Notes: generated from the letters alone by a model not told the origin. A DNA stretch of 32,580 nt from JBBQTQ01 sp038213135 (GCA_038213135.1 JBBQTQ010000024.1:1-32580); one strand, 5' to 3'. Positions 16,695 to 24,890 are shown, numbered from the stretch's first letter. Program-made: numbers and translations.

Positions 16695-18566
16695 ATGAGG
16701 ATCGCCAGCCTTGTTGCCGTCGTAGGAGCCCTGGCGGCGCCTGCGCTCGCGCACGCCGATCCGACGACGATCGCGGCTCGCGAGCTGCCACTGGGGAAGG
16801 CCCGGGTAGCCGCGGCCGCGCAACCCGCAGGCCGGTTCGACCTGCTCGGCTTGCACTGGCAGGGCCCGGGGACCGTCGATGTCCGCACGCATGCGCTGAG
16901 CGGCGCGTGGAGCAAATGGCAGACCGCCGACACTGACGGGAACGGCCGCGACCGCTGGCGCTTCGGCAACCCGATCTGGGCAGGCCCCTCCGACCGGATC
17001 GACTACCGGACGAGCGGACGCGTCCTCCGGCTGCGCGCCTACTACGTCTGGAGTCCCGTCGAGGCGGTGCCCCTGCGGACGCTCTCGATCGCCGGCTCGC
17101 CCCAGATCATCCCGCGGCTCGGCTGGGCGGCGAACGAGCAGATCCGCGGCGCGCCGCCGCGTTACGCGCCGGCGCTCCACTTCGCAGTGGTCCACCACAC
17201 CGCGGGCACGAACTCGTACGGCCCCGCGGATTCCGCGGCGATCGTCCGCGGGATCGAGGTCTACCACGTGAAGGGAAACGGCTGGAACGACATCGGCTAC
17301 AACTTTTTGGTCGACCGCTACGGCCAGGTCTTCGAGGGCCGCTACGGCGGGATGACCCGCAACGTGATCGGCGCCCACGCGGGGGGCTTCAACACCGGCT
17401 CGGCCGGCGTCTCCGTGATCGGCGACTTCTCGCACAGCGTGCCGCCGCCCGCGGCGCTCGCCTCCCTCGAGAAGCTGCTCGCCTGGCGGCTCGACCTCGC
17501 CCACGTCGACCCGCTCTCGAGCCTGACCTGGATCTCGGGCGGCAACTCCCGCTTCCCGACGGGATCGCCCGTCTTCCTTCGGGCCATTGCGGGTCACCGC
17601 GACACGGGCTTCACCGACTGCCCGGGCAACGCGCTCTATGCGCTCTTGCCCCAGATCGCCCACGACGTCGCCGCGATCGGCCTACCGAAGCTGTTCGAGC
17701 CGCAGGCGAGCGGGAAGCTCGGCGGGATGGTGCGGATCATCGGACGCCTCTCGAGCGCGCTGCCCTGGACGGTCATTGTCGTCGGTCCGGCGGGTCAGGC
17801 GGTCACGCACAGCTCGGGAACGGGCACACAGATCTCCTTCACCTGGAACTCGGCCGGCGCGCCGGCCGGTCGCTACGTCTGGACGATCGACGCCGGCGCC
17901 GACGTGCGGCCGGCGTCCGGTCAGCTGAGCGGCGGCGGTGGGACCGTGCCGCCGCCTCCACCCCCGCCGCCCGCGATCCTGACGGGCCTTCTCCTGGCGC
18001 CGCCGACGATCTCTCCGAACGGGGACGGCTACGACGAGACGACGACGATCAGCTACGTGCTGACCGCGCCCGCGACGGTGACTGTCAGCGTGGCCGACGC
18101 GACCGGCGCCGTGACGGCGCTGCTCGTAGATCACCAGCGCGAGGGCGCGCGCAAGCAGACGCTGGCGTTCCCCGGTGCGTCAGCGCTTGCCGACGGGACG
18201 TACACCGTGACCGTCGACGCAGTCGGCGACGGCGGTCACGACGTGAAGCTGAGCGCCCCGTTGCTCGTCGACCGCACGCTCGCGTCCGTGGCCGTTTCGC
18301 CGGCGGCGATCCAGCCCGGCCAGACACTGACGATCTCGTTCACGCTCGCCAAGCCCGCTCTCGTCACCATCACGATCAGCCAGGCGGACCGACAGGTGGC
18401 GACGATCTCCCAGGCGACGATGCAGGCAGGGCCGCAGACGGCAACCTGGAACGGGCTCCTTGCCGAGAACCCGGTACCGCCCGGTGCTTACACCGTGATC
18501 GTGACCGCGAAGGACGACCTCGGGCAGATCTCGCAGCCCGCCGCCTTCCAGGTCAACCCGCCCTGA
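16695..18566 (+). CDS. Secreted N-acetylmuramoyl-L-alanine amidase with C-terminal Ig-like modules
   Basis: Predicted peptidoglycan hydrolase of 623 residues. A signal peptide (1-20, cleaved after AHA) is followed by a beta-rich N-terminal region and an Amidase_2/PGRP domain. Zinc ligands are visible as the VVHHTAG histidines (167/168), His301 in AGHRDTG and Cys309 in TDCPG, with the typical GYNFLVDRYGQVFEGR strand. A short Ig-like segment and a Gly/Pro linker (about 413-425, with eight prolines) lead to two FlgD-like modules, the first opening SPNGDGYDE. No membrane anchor or sorting signal is seen at the C-terminus, so it is likely released or wall-bound. ATG 16695 has AAGGA 7 bp upstream. 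Its 3' end overlaps birA by 14 bp, tail to tail. Confidence 0.9.
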   Translation: MRIASLVAVVGALAAPALAHADPTTIAARELPLGKARVAAAAQPAGRFDLLGLHWQGPGTVDVRTHALSGAWSKWQTADTDGNGRDRWRFGNPIWAGPSDRIDYRTSGRVLRLRAYYVWSPVEAVPLRTLSIAGSPQIIPRLGWAANEQIRGAPPRYAPALHFAVVHHTAGTNSYGPADSAAIVRGIEVYHVKGNGWNDIGYNFLVDRYGQVFEGRYGGMTRNVIGAHAGGFNTGSAGVSVIGDFSHSVPPPAALASLEKLLAWRLDLAHVDPLSSLTWISGGNSRFPTGSPVFLRAIAGHRDTGFTDCPGNALYALLPQIAHDVAAIGLPKLFEPQASGKLGGMVRIIGRLSSALPWTVIVVGPAGQAVTHSSGTGTQISFTWNSAGAPAGRYVWTIDAGADVRPASGQLSGGGGTVPPPPPPPPAILTGLLLAPPTISPNGDGYDETTTISYVLTAPATVTVSVADATGAVTALLVDHQREGARKQTLAFPGASALADGTYTVTVDAVGDGGHDVKLSAPLLVDRTLASVAVSPAAIQPGQTLTISFTLAKPALVTITISQADRQVATISQATMQAGPQTATWNGLLAENPVPPGAYTVIVTAKDDLGQISQPAAFQVNPP

Positions 18567-19131
18567 GCCAGCGTTCGTAGTGCAGCTCCAGGTGCTCCAG
18601 CAGCGCGACGAGCAGCTCGGCTCGGTCAATCGGCTCGCCGCGCTCCGCGAGCAGTGATGTCGCCGGCGTGTCGACTTCGGCGGGAAGCTCGTCTGTCGCC
18701 ACGTTCACGTTGATCCCGATTCCGAGGACGACGCGGCCCTCGCGAGCCTCGGCGAGGATTCCCGCGAGCTTGCGCCCGTTCACGAGCAGGTCGTTCGGAT
18801 GCTTGAGCTCCGTCTGGACGCCGGCAACCTCTTCGATCGCTGCGGACGCGGCTTGGGCTGCCATGACCGTCAGCTCGGGCAGGCGCGCCTGGGCGACCTC
18901 GGGCCGGAGGTTCAGCGAGATCAGCAGGCTCGTGAACGGCGTCGCGTGCCAGTGGCGCCCGAGCCGGCCACGTCCCTCGGTCTGCTCCTCGGCGACCGCG
19001 ACAGCGCCCTCCGGGGCGTCCGCGGGGAGCAGTCGCTGGGTCGATTCGCAGCGCTCCACGTAGAGGTAGTCACGGCCGAAGCGGCCGCGCAGGCGAGGCA
19101 CGACGATCTCCCGCGTGAGAGCCTCGCGCAT
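18553..19131 (-). CDS. birA: Biotin-[acetyl-CoA-carboxylase] ligase, no HTH domain
   Basis: Activates biotin to biotinyl-AMP and attaches it to the biotin carrier of acetyl-CoA carboxylase. At 192 residues it is a group I ligase without the N-terminal repressor domain. Motifs: ERCESTQ near the N-terminus, GRGRLGRHWHA (the biotin/ATP loop), LKHPNDLLVNGRKLAGIL, and GIGINVNV. The usual KWPND is KHPND here, a change beside the catalytic lysine. The start is ATG 19131; a GTG at 19143 would add four residues. It diverges from fabZ with 19 bp between starts, and accA/accD lie 8 kb away, which fits a role in malonyl-CoA supply. Confidence 0.9.
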   Translation of the reverse strand: MREALTREIVVPRLRGRFGRDYLYVERCESTQRLLPADAPEGAVAVAEEQTEGRGRLGRHWHATPFTSLLISLNLRPEVAQARLPELTVMAAQAASAAIEEVAGVQTELKHPNDLLVNGRKLAGILAEAREGRVVLGIGINVNVATDELPAEVDTPATSLLAERGEPIDRAELLVALLEHLELHYERWLRAG

Positions 19132-19138
19132 CCTTTCG

Positions 19139-19145
19139 TACACTA
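19139..19145. promoter_or_regulatory. Overlapping divergent -10 elements between birA and fabZ
   Basis: TACACTA reads TACACT rightward (19139-19144) and TAGTGT leftward (19145-19140), both fitting TANNNT. The first ends 6 bp before the fabZ GTG (19151). The second ends 8 bp before the birA ATG (19131). Only 19 bp separate the two starts, so promoter elements must overlap and both messages would be leaderless or nearly so. Confidence 0.4.
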
Positions 19146-19150
19146 GTCTC

Positions 19151-19594
19151 GTGAACCTGGTCGTCCCGTTCGGCCGCGAGACGATCGAGTCGATCATCCC
19201 CCACCGAGACCCCTTCCTCTTTCTCGACGAGGTGCTCGAGCTCGAGCCCGGCTCGCGCGTCGTCGCGCGGAAGCAGGTGCGTGGCGACGAGTGGTTCTTC
19301 CCCGGGCATTTCCCCGGGCGGCCGATCATGCCGGGGGTGATCATGGTCGAGGCGCTGGCTCAGGCAGGCGCTGTCGCGGTGCTGGCCGAGGACGAGAACC
19401 GCGGCAAGCTCGTCCTCTTCGCGGGCATCGACGACGTGCGCTTCAAGCGGGTCGTCGAGCCGGGCGACGAGCTGACCCTGACGTGCGAGGTCGAGAGCGT
19501 CCGCGGACCGATCGGACGCGGGCGGGCGACGGCCAAGGTCGGCGACGAGCTTGCGGTGCGCGGAACGCTGACCTTCGCGACGGCAGCGTCGTGA
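19151..19594 (+). CDS. fabZ: 3-hydroxyacyl-ACP dehydratase FabZ
   Basis: Dehydrates 3-hydroxyacyl-ACP to trans-2-enoyl-ACP in the type II fatty-acid cycle. The 147 residues have the hot-dog fold signature: IIPHRDPFLFLDEV near the start, catalytic His53 in FPGHFPGRPIMPG and Glu67 in MVEALAQAG, 14 apart as in the family. The GTG at 19151 gives the expected length; an upstream in-frame ATG (19115) would overlap birA. No ribosome-binding site precedes the GTG, consistent with leaderless translation. The stop overlaps the fabH start (GTGA), beginning a tightly coupled operon. Confidence 0.94.
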   Translation: MNLVVPFGRETIESIIPHRDPFLFLDEVLELEPGSRVVARKQVRGDEWFFPGHFPGRPIMPGVIMVEALAQAGAVAVLAEDENRGKLVLFAGIDDVRFKRVVEPGDELTLTCEVESVRGPIGRGRATAKVGDELAVRGTLTFATAAS

Positions 19595-20601
19595 TCGGCA
19601 CCGCGAACGGACTGCGGATCTCGATCACGGGCCTCGGCTGCAATGTCCCCGAGCGCGTGGTCACGAACGCCGAGCTCGCCGAGACGATGGACACCTCCGA
19701 CGAGTGGATCGTCTCGCGAACCGGGATCAAGCAGCGGCATGTCGCCGCGCCCGAGGAGGCTGTTTCGGACGTGTCGATGCCGGCCGCCGAGCAGGCGCTC
19801 GCGGCGGCGGGTGCGGACGCGTCCTCGATCGACCTGCTGATCGTGGCCACGGTCACGCCGGACATGCCCTTCCCCTCGACCGCGGCGATCATGGCCGACA
19901 GGCTCGGCGCGACGAGCGCCGCCGCCTATGACCTCGCCGCCGGTTGCACCGGCTTCGTCTACGCGATCGCCCAGGCCTACGGGCTGCTGGCGTCGGGCGT
20001 GAGCAAGCGCGCGCTCGTCGTCGGCGCCGACGTCCTGACCAAGCTGATGGACTGGAGCGATCGCTCGACCTCCGTCCTGTTCGGCGACGGCGCCGGCGCG
20101 GTCGTGATGGAGCCGGTGGCGGAGGGAGGCTTCCTCGGCTTCGAGCTCGGCGCCGACGGCGGCGGCGGGATGGAGCTCTACATGCCGGCCGGAGGATCGC
20201 GGATCCCGACGACTGCGGAGTCGGTCGCGAGCGGGCAGCACTTCGTGAGGATGAACGGCCGCGAGGTCTTCAAGTTCGCGACGCGCGTGCTGGTGTCGTC
20301 GGCGCAAGTCCTGCTCGAGCGCTGCAACCTGACCGTGGACGACGTCGACGTGTACGTGCCGCACCAGGCCAACGTGCGCATCATCGAGCACGCGCGCACG
20401 AGGCTCGGCATCCCGGCCGAGCGCGTTATCGTGAACGTCGACCGCTACGGGAATACTTCGTCCGGCTCGATCCCGCTCGCCCTGGCCGAGGCGCTGAACG
20501 ACGGCCGGCTCAAGAAGGGCGACCTGGTGCTGATGACCGGGATGGGAGCGGGCCTCACGTGGGGCTCGAGTTTGATCGAATGGACGGAGGTGGCAGCTTG
20601 A
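19591..20601 (+). CDS. fabH: 3-oxoacyl-ACP synthase III FabH
   Basis: Condenses acetyl-CoA (or a branched acyl-CoA primer) with malonyl-ACP to start fatty-acid synthesis. The 336 residues carry the triad Cys119 (LAAGCTGFVYA), His258 (VPHQANVRII) and Asn288 (DRYGNTSSGS), along with the early DTSDEWIVSRTGIKQRH. GTG 19591 overlaps the fabZ stop as GTGA. It is somewhat longer than E. coli FabH (317). Which primer it prefers cannot be told from the sequence. It is the second gene of the fab operon and overlaps fabD. Confidence 0.96.
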   Translation: MIGTANGLRISITGLGCNVPERVVTNAELAETMDTSDEWIVSRTGIKQRHVAAPEEAVSDVSMPAAEQALAAAGADASSIDLLIVATVTPDMPFPSTAAIMADRLGATSAAAYDLAAGCTGFVYAIAQAYGLLASGVSKRALVVGADVLTKLMDWSDRSTSVLFGDGAGAVVMEPVAEGGFLGFELGADGGGGMELYMPAGGSRIPTTAESVASGQHFVRMNGREVFKFATRVLVSSAQVLLERCNLTVDDVDVYVPHQANVRIIEHARTRLGIPAERVIVNVDRYGNTSSGSIPLALAEALNDGRLKKGDLVLMTGMGAGLTWGSSLIEWTEVAA

Positions 20602-21527
20602 CCGGCAAGATCGCCTTTTGCTTCCCGGGCCAGGGATCGGTCGAGAACGGGATGGGTAGGGACATCGCCGAAGCGGTACCGGAGGCGATGCAGGTGTTCC
20701 GGCAAGGGAGTGAGGCGTCCGGTCTCGACCTGGCAGCGCTCTGCTTCGAGGCGCCGATCGCCGATCTCGTCGAGACGGAGATCCAGCAGCCGGCAATCGT
20801 CGCCATGAGCCTTGCCGTGCTCGCGGCTCTTCGCGCGCGCGGGATCTTTCCGGACTTCGTCGTCGGGCATTCGGTCGGCGAGTTCGCCGCCCTGGCCGCT
20901 GCCGAGACGCTCGGCGTTCGCGACACGATCAAGCTCGTACGGGAGCGCGGCCTGGCCATGGCCGAAGCGGCTCGCGAGCGGCCCGGCTCGATGGCTGCGA
21001 TCCTCGGGCTCGAGGACGCGGTGGTCGAGCGTCTCTGCCGCAAGATCCTCGGCGTCTGGCCTGCGAACTACAACTGCCCGGGCCAGCTCGTCGTCTCGGG
21101 CGAGGACGAGGCCGTCGACGAGTGCTGCGCGGCCGCGGAGGCCGAAGGCGCGCGCCGGACCGTGAAGCTGAAGGTCTCGGGCGCGTTTCACTCTCCGCTC
21201 GTGGCGCGGGCGGCCGACCGGCTGCGGCCGGCGGTCGAGCGGGTGCGCTTCAGCGAGCCGATCGCTCCGTTCATGTCGACGGTGACCGCCCGGATCGAGT
21301 CCGCGCAGCGGATCGGGCCGCTGCTCGTCGACCAGCTGACGGCACCAGTGCGCTTTACCCAGGCCGCCAGCACGCTCGTGAAGGAGGGCGTGAAGACCTT
21401 CGTCGAGGTCGGCCCAGGGAACGTGCTCTCGGGGCTCGTGAAGCGGATCGACCGCAGCGCCAAGGCGATCCCGGTCAACAGCCTCGCCGCGCTCGAGAAG
21501 CTCGAGGAGAAGCTCGCCTCTGCCTGA
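20598..21527 (+). CDS. fabD: Malonyl-CoA:ACP transacylase FabD
   Basis: Transfers malonyl from CoA to ACP. The 309 residues contain IAFCFPGQGS at the N-terminus, the nucleophile Ser92 in GHSVGEF (same number as in E. coli) and His198 in GAFHSPLV. The start is TTG 20598, overlapping the fabH stop as TTGA, with GGAGG (20586-20590) 7 bp upstream. An in-frame ATG at 20580 lies before that ribosome-binding site and has none of its own, so it is less likely. The stop is overlapped by the fabG start region. Confidence 0.95.
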   Translation: MTGKIAFCFPGQGSVENGMGRDIAEAVPEAMQVFRQGSEASGLDLAALCFEAPIADLVETEIQQPAIVAMSLAVLAALRARGIFPDFVVGHSVGEFAALAAAETLGVRDTIKLVRERGLAMAEAARERPGSMAAILGLEDAVVERLCRKILGVWPANYNCPGQLVVSGEDEAVDECCAAAEAEGARRTVKLKVSGAFHSPLVARAADRLRPAVERVRFSEPIAPFMSTVTARIESAQRIGPLLVDQLTAPVRFTQAASTLVKEGVKTFVEVGPGNVLSGLVKRIDRSAKAIPVNSLAALEKLEEKLASA

Positions 21528-22251
21528 GTCGTTCTGCTCGCTGGCAGGGAAGCGAGCCCTCGTCACGGGCGGCTCTCGTGGGATCGGACGCGCGATCGCG
21601 CTCGAGCTGGCGCGGGCCGGCGCCTCGGTGCTCGTCGGCTACCGCTCTGGTGCCGAGGAGGCCGAGCAGGTTGCGAAGGAGACCGGTGGCTCGGCGATCC
21701 AGGCGGACATCTCCCAGCCGGACGAGGCGGCCCGGCTCGTCGAAGAGGCCGGCGAGCTCGACATCCTCGTCAACAACGCCGGCCTGACGCGCGACGGGCT
21801 GATCGCGCGAATGCCGGACGAGGACTGGGACACGGTCATCGCCACCAACCTCGGCGGCGTCTTCTACACCTGCCGTGCTGTCGCGCGCGGGATGATGCGC
21901 CGACGTGCGGGCTCGATCGTGAACCTGACGAGCGTGGTCGGCCTGCACGGCAACCCGGGCCAGACGAACTACGCGGCGTCGAAGGCCGGGATCATCGGGC
22001 TGACGAAGTCGCTCGCCAAGGAGCTCGGCTCGCGCGGCGTTCGCGTCAACGCGGTCGCTCCGGGCTACATCGCGACCGGTCTGACCGAGGTGCTCGGCGA
22101 GGAGGTGCGGGGGCTACTGCTCCAGAACACGCCGCTCGGCCGTCTCGGCGAGCCGGGTGACGTGGCGGGCGCTGTACGCTTCCTCTGCTCGGACGAGGCC
22201 TCGTTCATCACCGGAGAGGTGCTGCTCGTCGACGGCGGACTGGGGATGTAA
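21520..22251 (+). CDS. fabG: 3-oxoacyl-ACP reductase FabG, apparent CTG start
   Basis: NADPH-dependent reduction of 3-oxoacyl-ACP. It is a short-chain dehydrogenase with the nucleotide loop TGGSRGIG at 16-23, NNAG, and the catalytic Ser138, Tyr151 and Lys155 in NYAASKAG. There is no ATG, GTG or TTG between the upstream in-frame stop (21439) and the Rossmann loop; the first GTG (21628) would remove the loop. CTG 21520 overlaps fabD by 8 bp, has AGGAG 10 bp upstream, and gives 243 residues with catalytic residues numbered exactly as in E. coli FabG. CTG 21541 is a weaker alternative. FabF begins immediately after the TAA. Confidence 0.94.
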   Translation: MPESFCSLAGKRALVTGGSRGIGRAIALELARAGASVLVGYRSGAEEAEQVAKETGGSAIQADISQPDEAARLVEEAGELDILVNNAGLTRDGLIARMPDEDWDTVIATNLGGVFYTCRAVARGMMRRRAGSIVNLTSVVGLHGNPGQTNYAASKAGIIGLTKSLAKELGSRGVRVNAVAPGYIATGLTEVLGEEVRGLLLQNTPLGRLGEPGDVAGAVRFLCSDEASFITGEVLLVDGGLGM

Positions 22252-23508
22252 GTGACTGGCGCGGACGCGAATGGGCGCAAGAGGGTCGTCATCACCGGGC
22301 TGGGCGCGGTGACGCCGCTCGGCAACGACCCGGAGACGAGCTGGCGCCGGCTGCTGGCTGGCGAGTCGGGTGCGGGCCCGATCACCCAGTTCGACTCGAC
22401 CGGCTACCCGGTCGACTTCGCGTGCGAGGCGAAGGACTTCGATCCGACCGAGTGGATCGACCGCAAGACCGTGCGGAAGATGGACCGGTTCGCGCATTTC
22501 GCCCTTGCGGCGGCGCGGCAGGCCGAGGCCGACTCCGGGATCGAGATCGCCAAGGAGTCCGAGTTGGTCGGCGCGGCGATCGCGACGGGAATCGGCGGGC
22601 TCTCGTCGTTCCAGGACTGCCACAACACGCTCAACCAGCGCGGCCCCGACCGGGTGAATCCGTTCTCGATCCCCTCGATCATCCCGAACCTCGGTGCCGG
22701 CTGGGTCTCGATCGAGCTCGGTACGCGCGGCCCGCTGACCTCTCAGTGCACGGCCTGCGCCGCGTCGAACATGGCGATCGGCGACGGTCTCGACGCGATC
22801 CGGCTGGGCCGGGCGAACGTGATGCTTTGCGGCGGCGCGGAGGCGGCGGTGACCGAGGTCGGGATCGCCGGCTTCGGCGCGATGCGCGCGCTCTCGCGTC
22901 GCAACGACAACCCGGCGGGCGCGTCGCGCCCGTTCGACGCCGATCGTGACGGCTTCGTCATGGGCGAGGGGGGCGCGGTGCTCGTGCTCGAGGAGCTTGG
23001 CCACGCGCAGGCGCGTGACGCGAAGATCTACGCGGAGTTGATCGGCTACGGGGTCTCCTCGGACGCGAAGCACATCACCGAGCCGGATCCCGAGGGTCCC
23101 GCGCGGGCGTTGAGGATGGCGCTCGGGGACGCGGGGGTCGACGGCTCGCAGATCGACTACGTGAACGCGCACGCGACGGCGACTCCGATCGGCGATGCCT
23201 CCGAGACGCGGATGCTCAAGCTCGCGATCGGTGAGGAGAACGCACGGAAGACGCCGATGTCGTCCACGAAGAGCGCGACCGGGCACTGCCTCGGCGCCGC
23301 GGGTGCGGTCGAGGCGATGTTCACGGTGCTTGCGATCCGTGACGGGAAGCTGCCGCCGACGATCAACTACGAAACTCCGGATCCCGAGTGCGACCTCGAC
23401 TACGTTCCGAACACGACCCGGGACGCCGACGTCGAGATCGCGGTCTCGAACTCGTTCGGCTTCGGCGGGCACAACGCGGTCATCGTGCTGCGCCGTTTCC
23501 AGACCTAA
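22252..23508 (+). CDS. fabF: 3-oxoacyl-ACP synthase II FabF
   Basis: Elongating beta-ketoacyl-ACP synthase. The 418 residues have the nucleophile Cys169 in TACAASNMAIG, His307 in VNAHATATPIGD, Lys340 and His345 in TKSATGHCLGAAGA, and the closing loop SNSFGFGGHNAV. The usual NAHGTSTP motif reads NAHATATP, with small substitutions next to the catalytic histidine. GTG 22252 follows the fabG stop with no gap. No acpP gene lies between fabG and fabF or elsewhere in the window. A perfect 13-bp hairpin follows the stop. Confidence 0.96.
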   Translation: MTGADANGRKRVVITGLGAVTPLGNDPETSWRRLLAGESGAGPITQFDSTGYPVDFACEAKDFDPTEWIDRKTVRKMDRFAHFALAAARQAEADSGIEIAKESELVGAAIATGIGGLSSFQDCHNTLNQRGPDRVNPFSIPSIIPNLGAGWVSIELGTRGPLTSQCTACAASNMAIGDGLDAIRLGRANVMLCGGAEAAVTEVGIAGFGAMRALSRRNDNPAGASRPFDADRDGFVMGEGGAVLVLEELGHAQARDAKIYAELIGYGVSSDAKHITEPDPEGPARALRMALGDAGVDGSQIDYVNAHATATPIGDASETRMLKLAIGEENARKTPMSSTKSATGHCLGAAGAVEAMFTVLAIRDGKLPPTINYETPDPECDLDYVPNTTRDADVEIAVSNSFGFGGHNAVIVLRRFQT

Positions 23509-23533
23509 CTTCGGCCCTGGGTCAGCTGAGACC

Positions 23534-23566
23534 GAGGGACAGGCCTGGTTTGTAGGCCTGTCCCTC
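23534..23566 (+). terminator. Transcription terminator after the fab operon
   Basis: GAGGGACAGGCCT (23534-23546) and AGGCCTGTCCCTC (23554-23566) form a perfect 13-bp stem with a 7-nt loop, 25 bp after the fabF stop. No U-run follows, as is common for hairpin terminators in high-GC actinobacteria. Confidence 0.7.
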
Positions 23567-23619
23567 ACACCACATCGGCCACGCGCGGGTTGTCCGCCCG
23601 TCCTCCTAGCGTCTCTGGG

Positions 23620-24285
23620 GTGCGAACTGTTGAAGTCGACGGGCGGCTGATCGAGATTCCCGTGCGCATCTCTCGGCGTGCAAGGCGGGCGAAGATCGTG
23701 GTCGATGGCAGTCAGAACGTCGAGATCGTCGTGCCGCCGCGGGCGCCGGAGGGCCTCGTCGAGCAGATGCTCGCCGACCACCGTGGCTGGCTCGAGCGGC
23801 AGCTGGCCAAGCCGCCGAGGCCGTTCCGCCTGGGCCTGCAGCGGCGGGACTGCGTGTGGATCGGCGGTCTAGCAATGCCGCTGCCGGCGGTCGTGGATCT
23901 TGCCGCGTGGTATCGGGGGGAAGCTCGCCACGAAGCCGGACGCGTGCTCGCCGAGGAAGCGGACCGGATCGGCGTCTCGTATCGCGCGCTGGCGATCCGC
24001 GACCAGCGGACGCGTTGGGGCTCGTGCTCGGCAACCGGAACGCTCTCCTTCAACTGGCGACTCGTGATCGCGCCGCACGCAGTGCTCAGGTACGTCGTCG
24101 TCCACGAGCTCTGCCACCGGCTCCGCCACGACCACTCCCGAGCGTTCTGGCAGCTCGTTGCGCAGCATCGGCCGACGCATAAAGACGAGAAAGCGTGGCT
24201 GGACGAGCACGGTCCCGAGCTGCTCGCTTATAGGGTCCCGACCGCATGGAGCGGTGGGCGACCTTCGACTGCTACGGCACGCTGA
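23620..24285 (+). CDS. YgjP-like (SprT-like) zinc metallopeptidase-domain protein
   Basis: A 221-residue protein of the YgjP/WLM-like group, often annotated as an M48-type metallopeptidase. It has the N-terminal beta segment IPVRISRRARRAKIVVDG, the signature RDQRTRWGSCSATGTLSFNWRL, and the zinc motif VVHELCHRLRHDHSRAFW, with HExxH and a following His as third ligand. The substrate is unknown; in some genomes the family sits beside restriction systems, but nothing of that kind is here. GTG 23620 starts just before the conserved strand; an in-frame TTG at 23590 is possible. The last 40 bp overlap the HAD gene, so the C-terminal residues (after about 208) may be an unconstrained tail. Confidence 0.85.
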   Translation: MRTVEVDGRLIEIPVRISRRARRAKIVVDGSQNVEIVVPPRAPEGLVEQMLADHRGWLERQLAKPPRPFRLGLQRRDCVWIGGLAMPLPAVVDLAAWYRGEARHEAGRVLAEEADRIGVSYRALAIRDQRTRWGSCSATGTLSFNWRLVIAPHAVLRYVVVHELCHRLRHDHSRAFWQLVAQHRPTHKDEKAWLDEHGPELLAYRVPTAWSGGRPSTATAR

Positions 24286-24890
24286 TCGACTGGAACGGCG
24301 GCATCCGCTCGCAGCTCGAGCGGCTGTTCGGCACCGATCGCGCACCCGATCTCCTCGCCCGCTACCACGAGCTCGAGCCCGAGCTCCAGCGCGAGGATCC
24401 GACCCGGTCGTACCGCGAGGTGATGAAGCTCGCGCTCGCGCGGCTCGGCGACGTGCCCCCCGGAGAGGAGGACGCGCTCGGACGGTCTCTGCCGGACTGG
24501 CGTCCCTTCCCGGAGGTGCCCGAAGCGCTCGAGGAAGCTCGTGCCCGCGGCTGGCGGCTCTGCATCCTCTCCAACTCGGATCGCGACCTGATCGAGGCCT
24601 CGATCGCCCGGATCGGCGTGCCGATCGACGACGCGATCGTGGCCGGCGAGATCGGCTCGTACAAGCCCGGCCTCGGGCACTGGCGCGCCTTCGAGCGCGA
24701 CCACGGCAACCTGCCCGACGTCCACGTGGCCGCGAGCCTCTTCCACGACATCGGCCCGGCCGACGAGCTCGGCTTGCCGTCGATCTGGATCAACCGCCGC
24801 GATGAACCCCGCAGCGTCTGGAACCCCACGCGTGAGCAGGCGAACCTGTCGGGGCTCGCGAAGACGCTGGACGAGCTGGTGCGGGCGTGA
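24246..24890 (+). CDS. HAD-superfamily hydrolase, haloacid dehalogenase type II-like
   Basis: A 214-residue HAD enzyme closest in motif to the L-2-haloacid dehalogenase group. The nucleophile is Asp8 in FDCYGTLIDW, motif II is LSNSD, the conserved lysine is in GSYKPG, and motif III is in LFHDIGPADELG. The helical cap follows the first motif. The second Asp of DxD is replaced by Tyr-type sequence as in dehalogenases rather than phosphatases. Dehalogenase or related hydrolase activity is plausible, but the substrate is not known. ATG 24246 lies inside the end of the upstream gene, and the stop overlaps the next start as GTGA. Confidence 0.85.
   Translation: MERWATFDCYGTLIDWNGGIRSQLERLFGTDRAPDLLARYHELEPELQREDPTRSYREVMKLALARLGDVPPGEEDALGRSLPDWRPFPEVPEALEEARARGWRLCILSNSDRDLIEASIARIGVPIDDAIVAGEIGSYKPGLGHWRAFERDHGNLPDVHVAASLFHDIGPADELGLPSIWINRRDEPRSVWNPTREQANLSGLAKTLDELVRA

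Noticed and set aside
17258..17275. CACGTG-centred sequences as parS
   Set aside because: Several CACGTG cores occur (for example here, in dnaA and in the second GNAT gene), but none extends to the 14-16 bp parS palindrome. No parS site is visible in the window.
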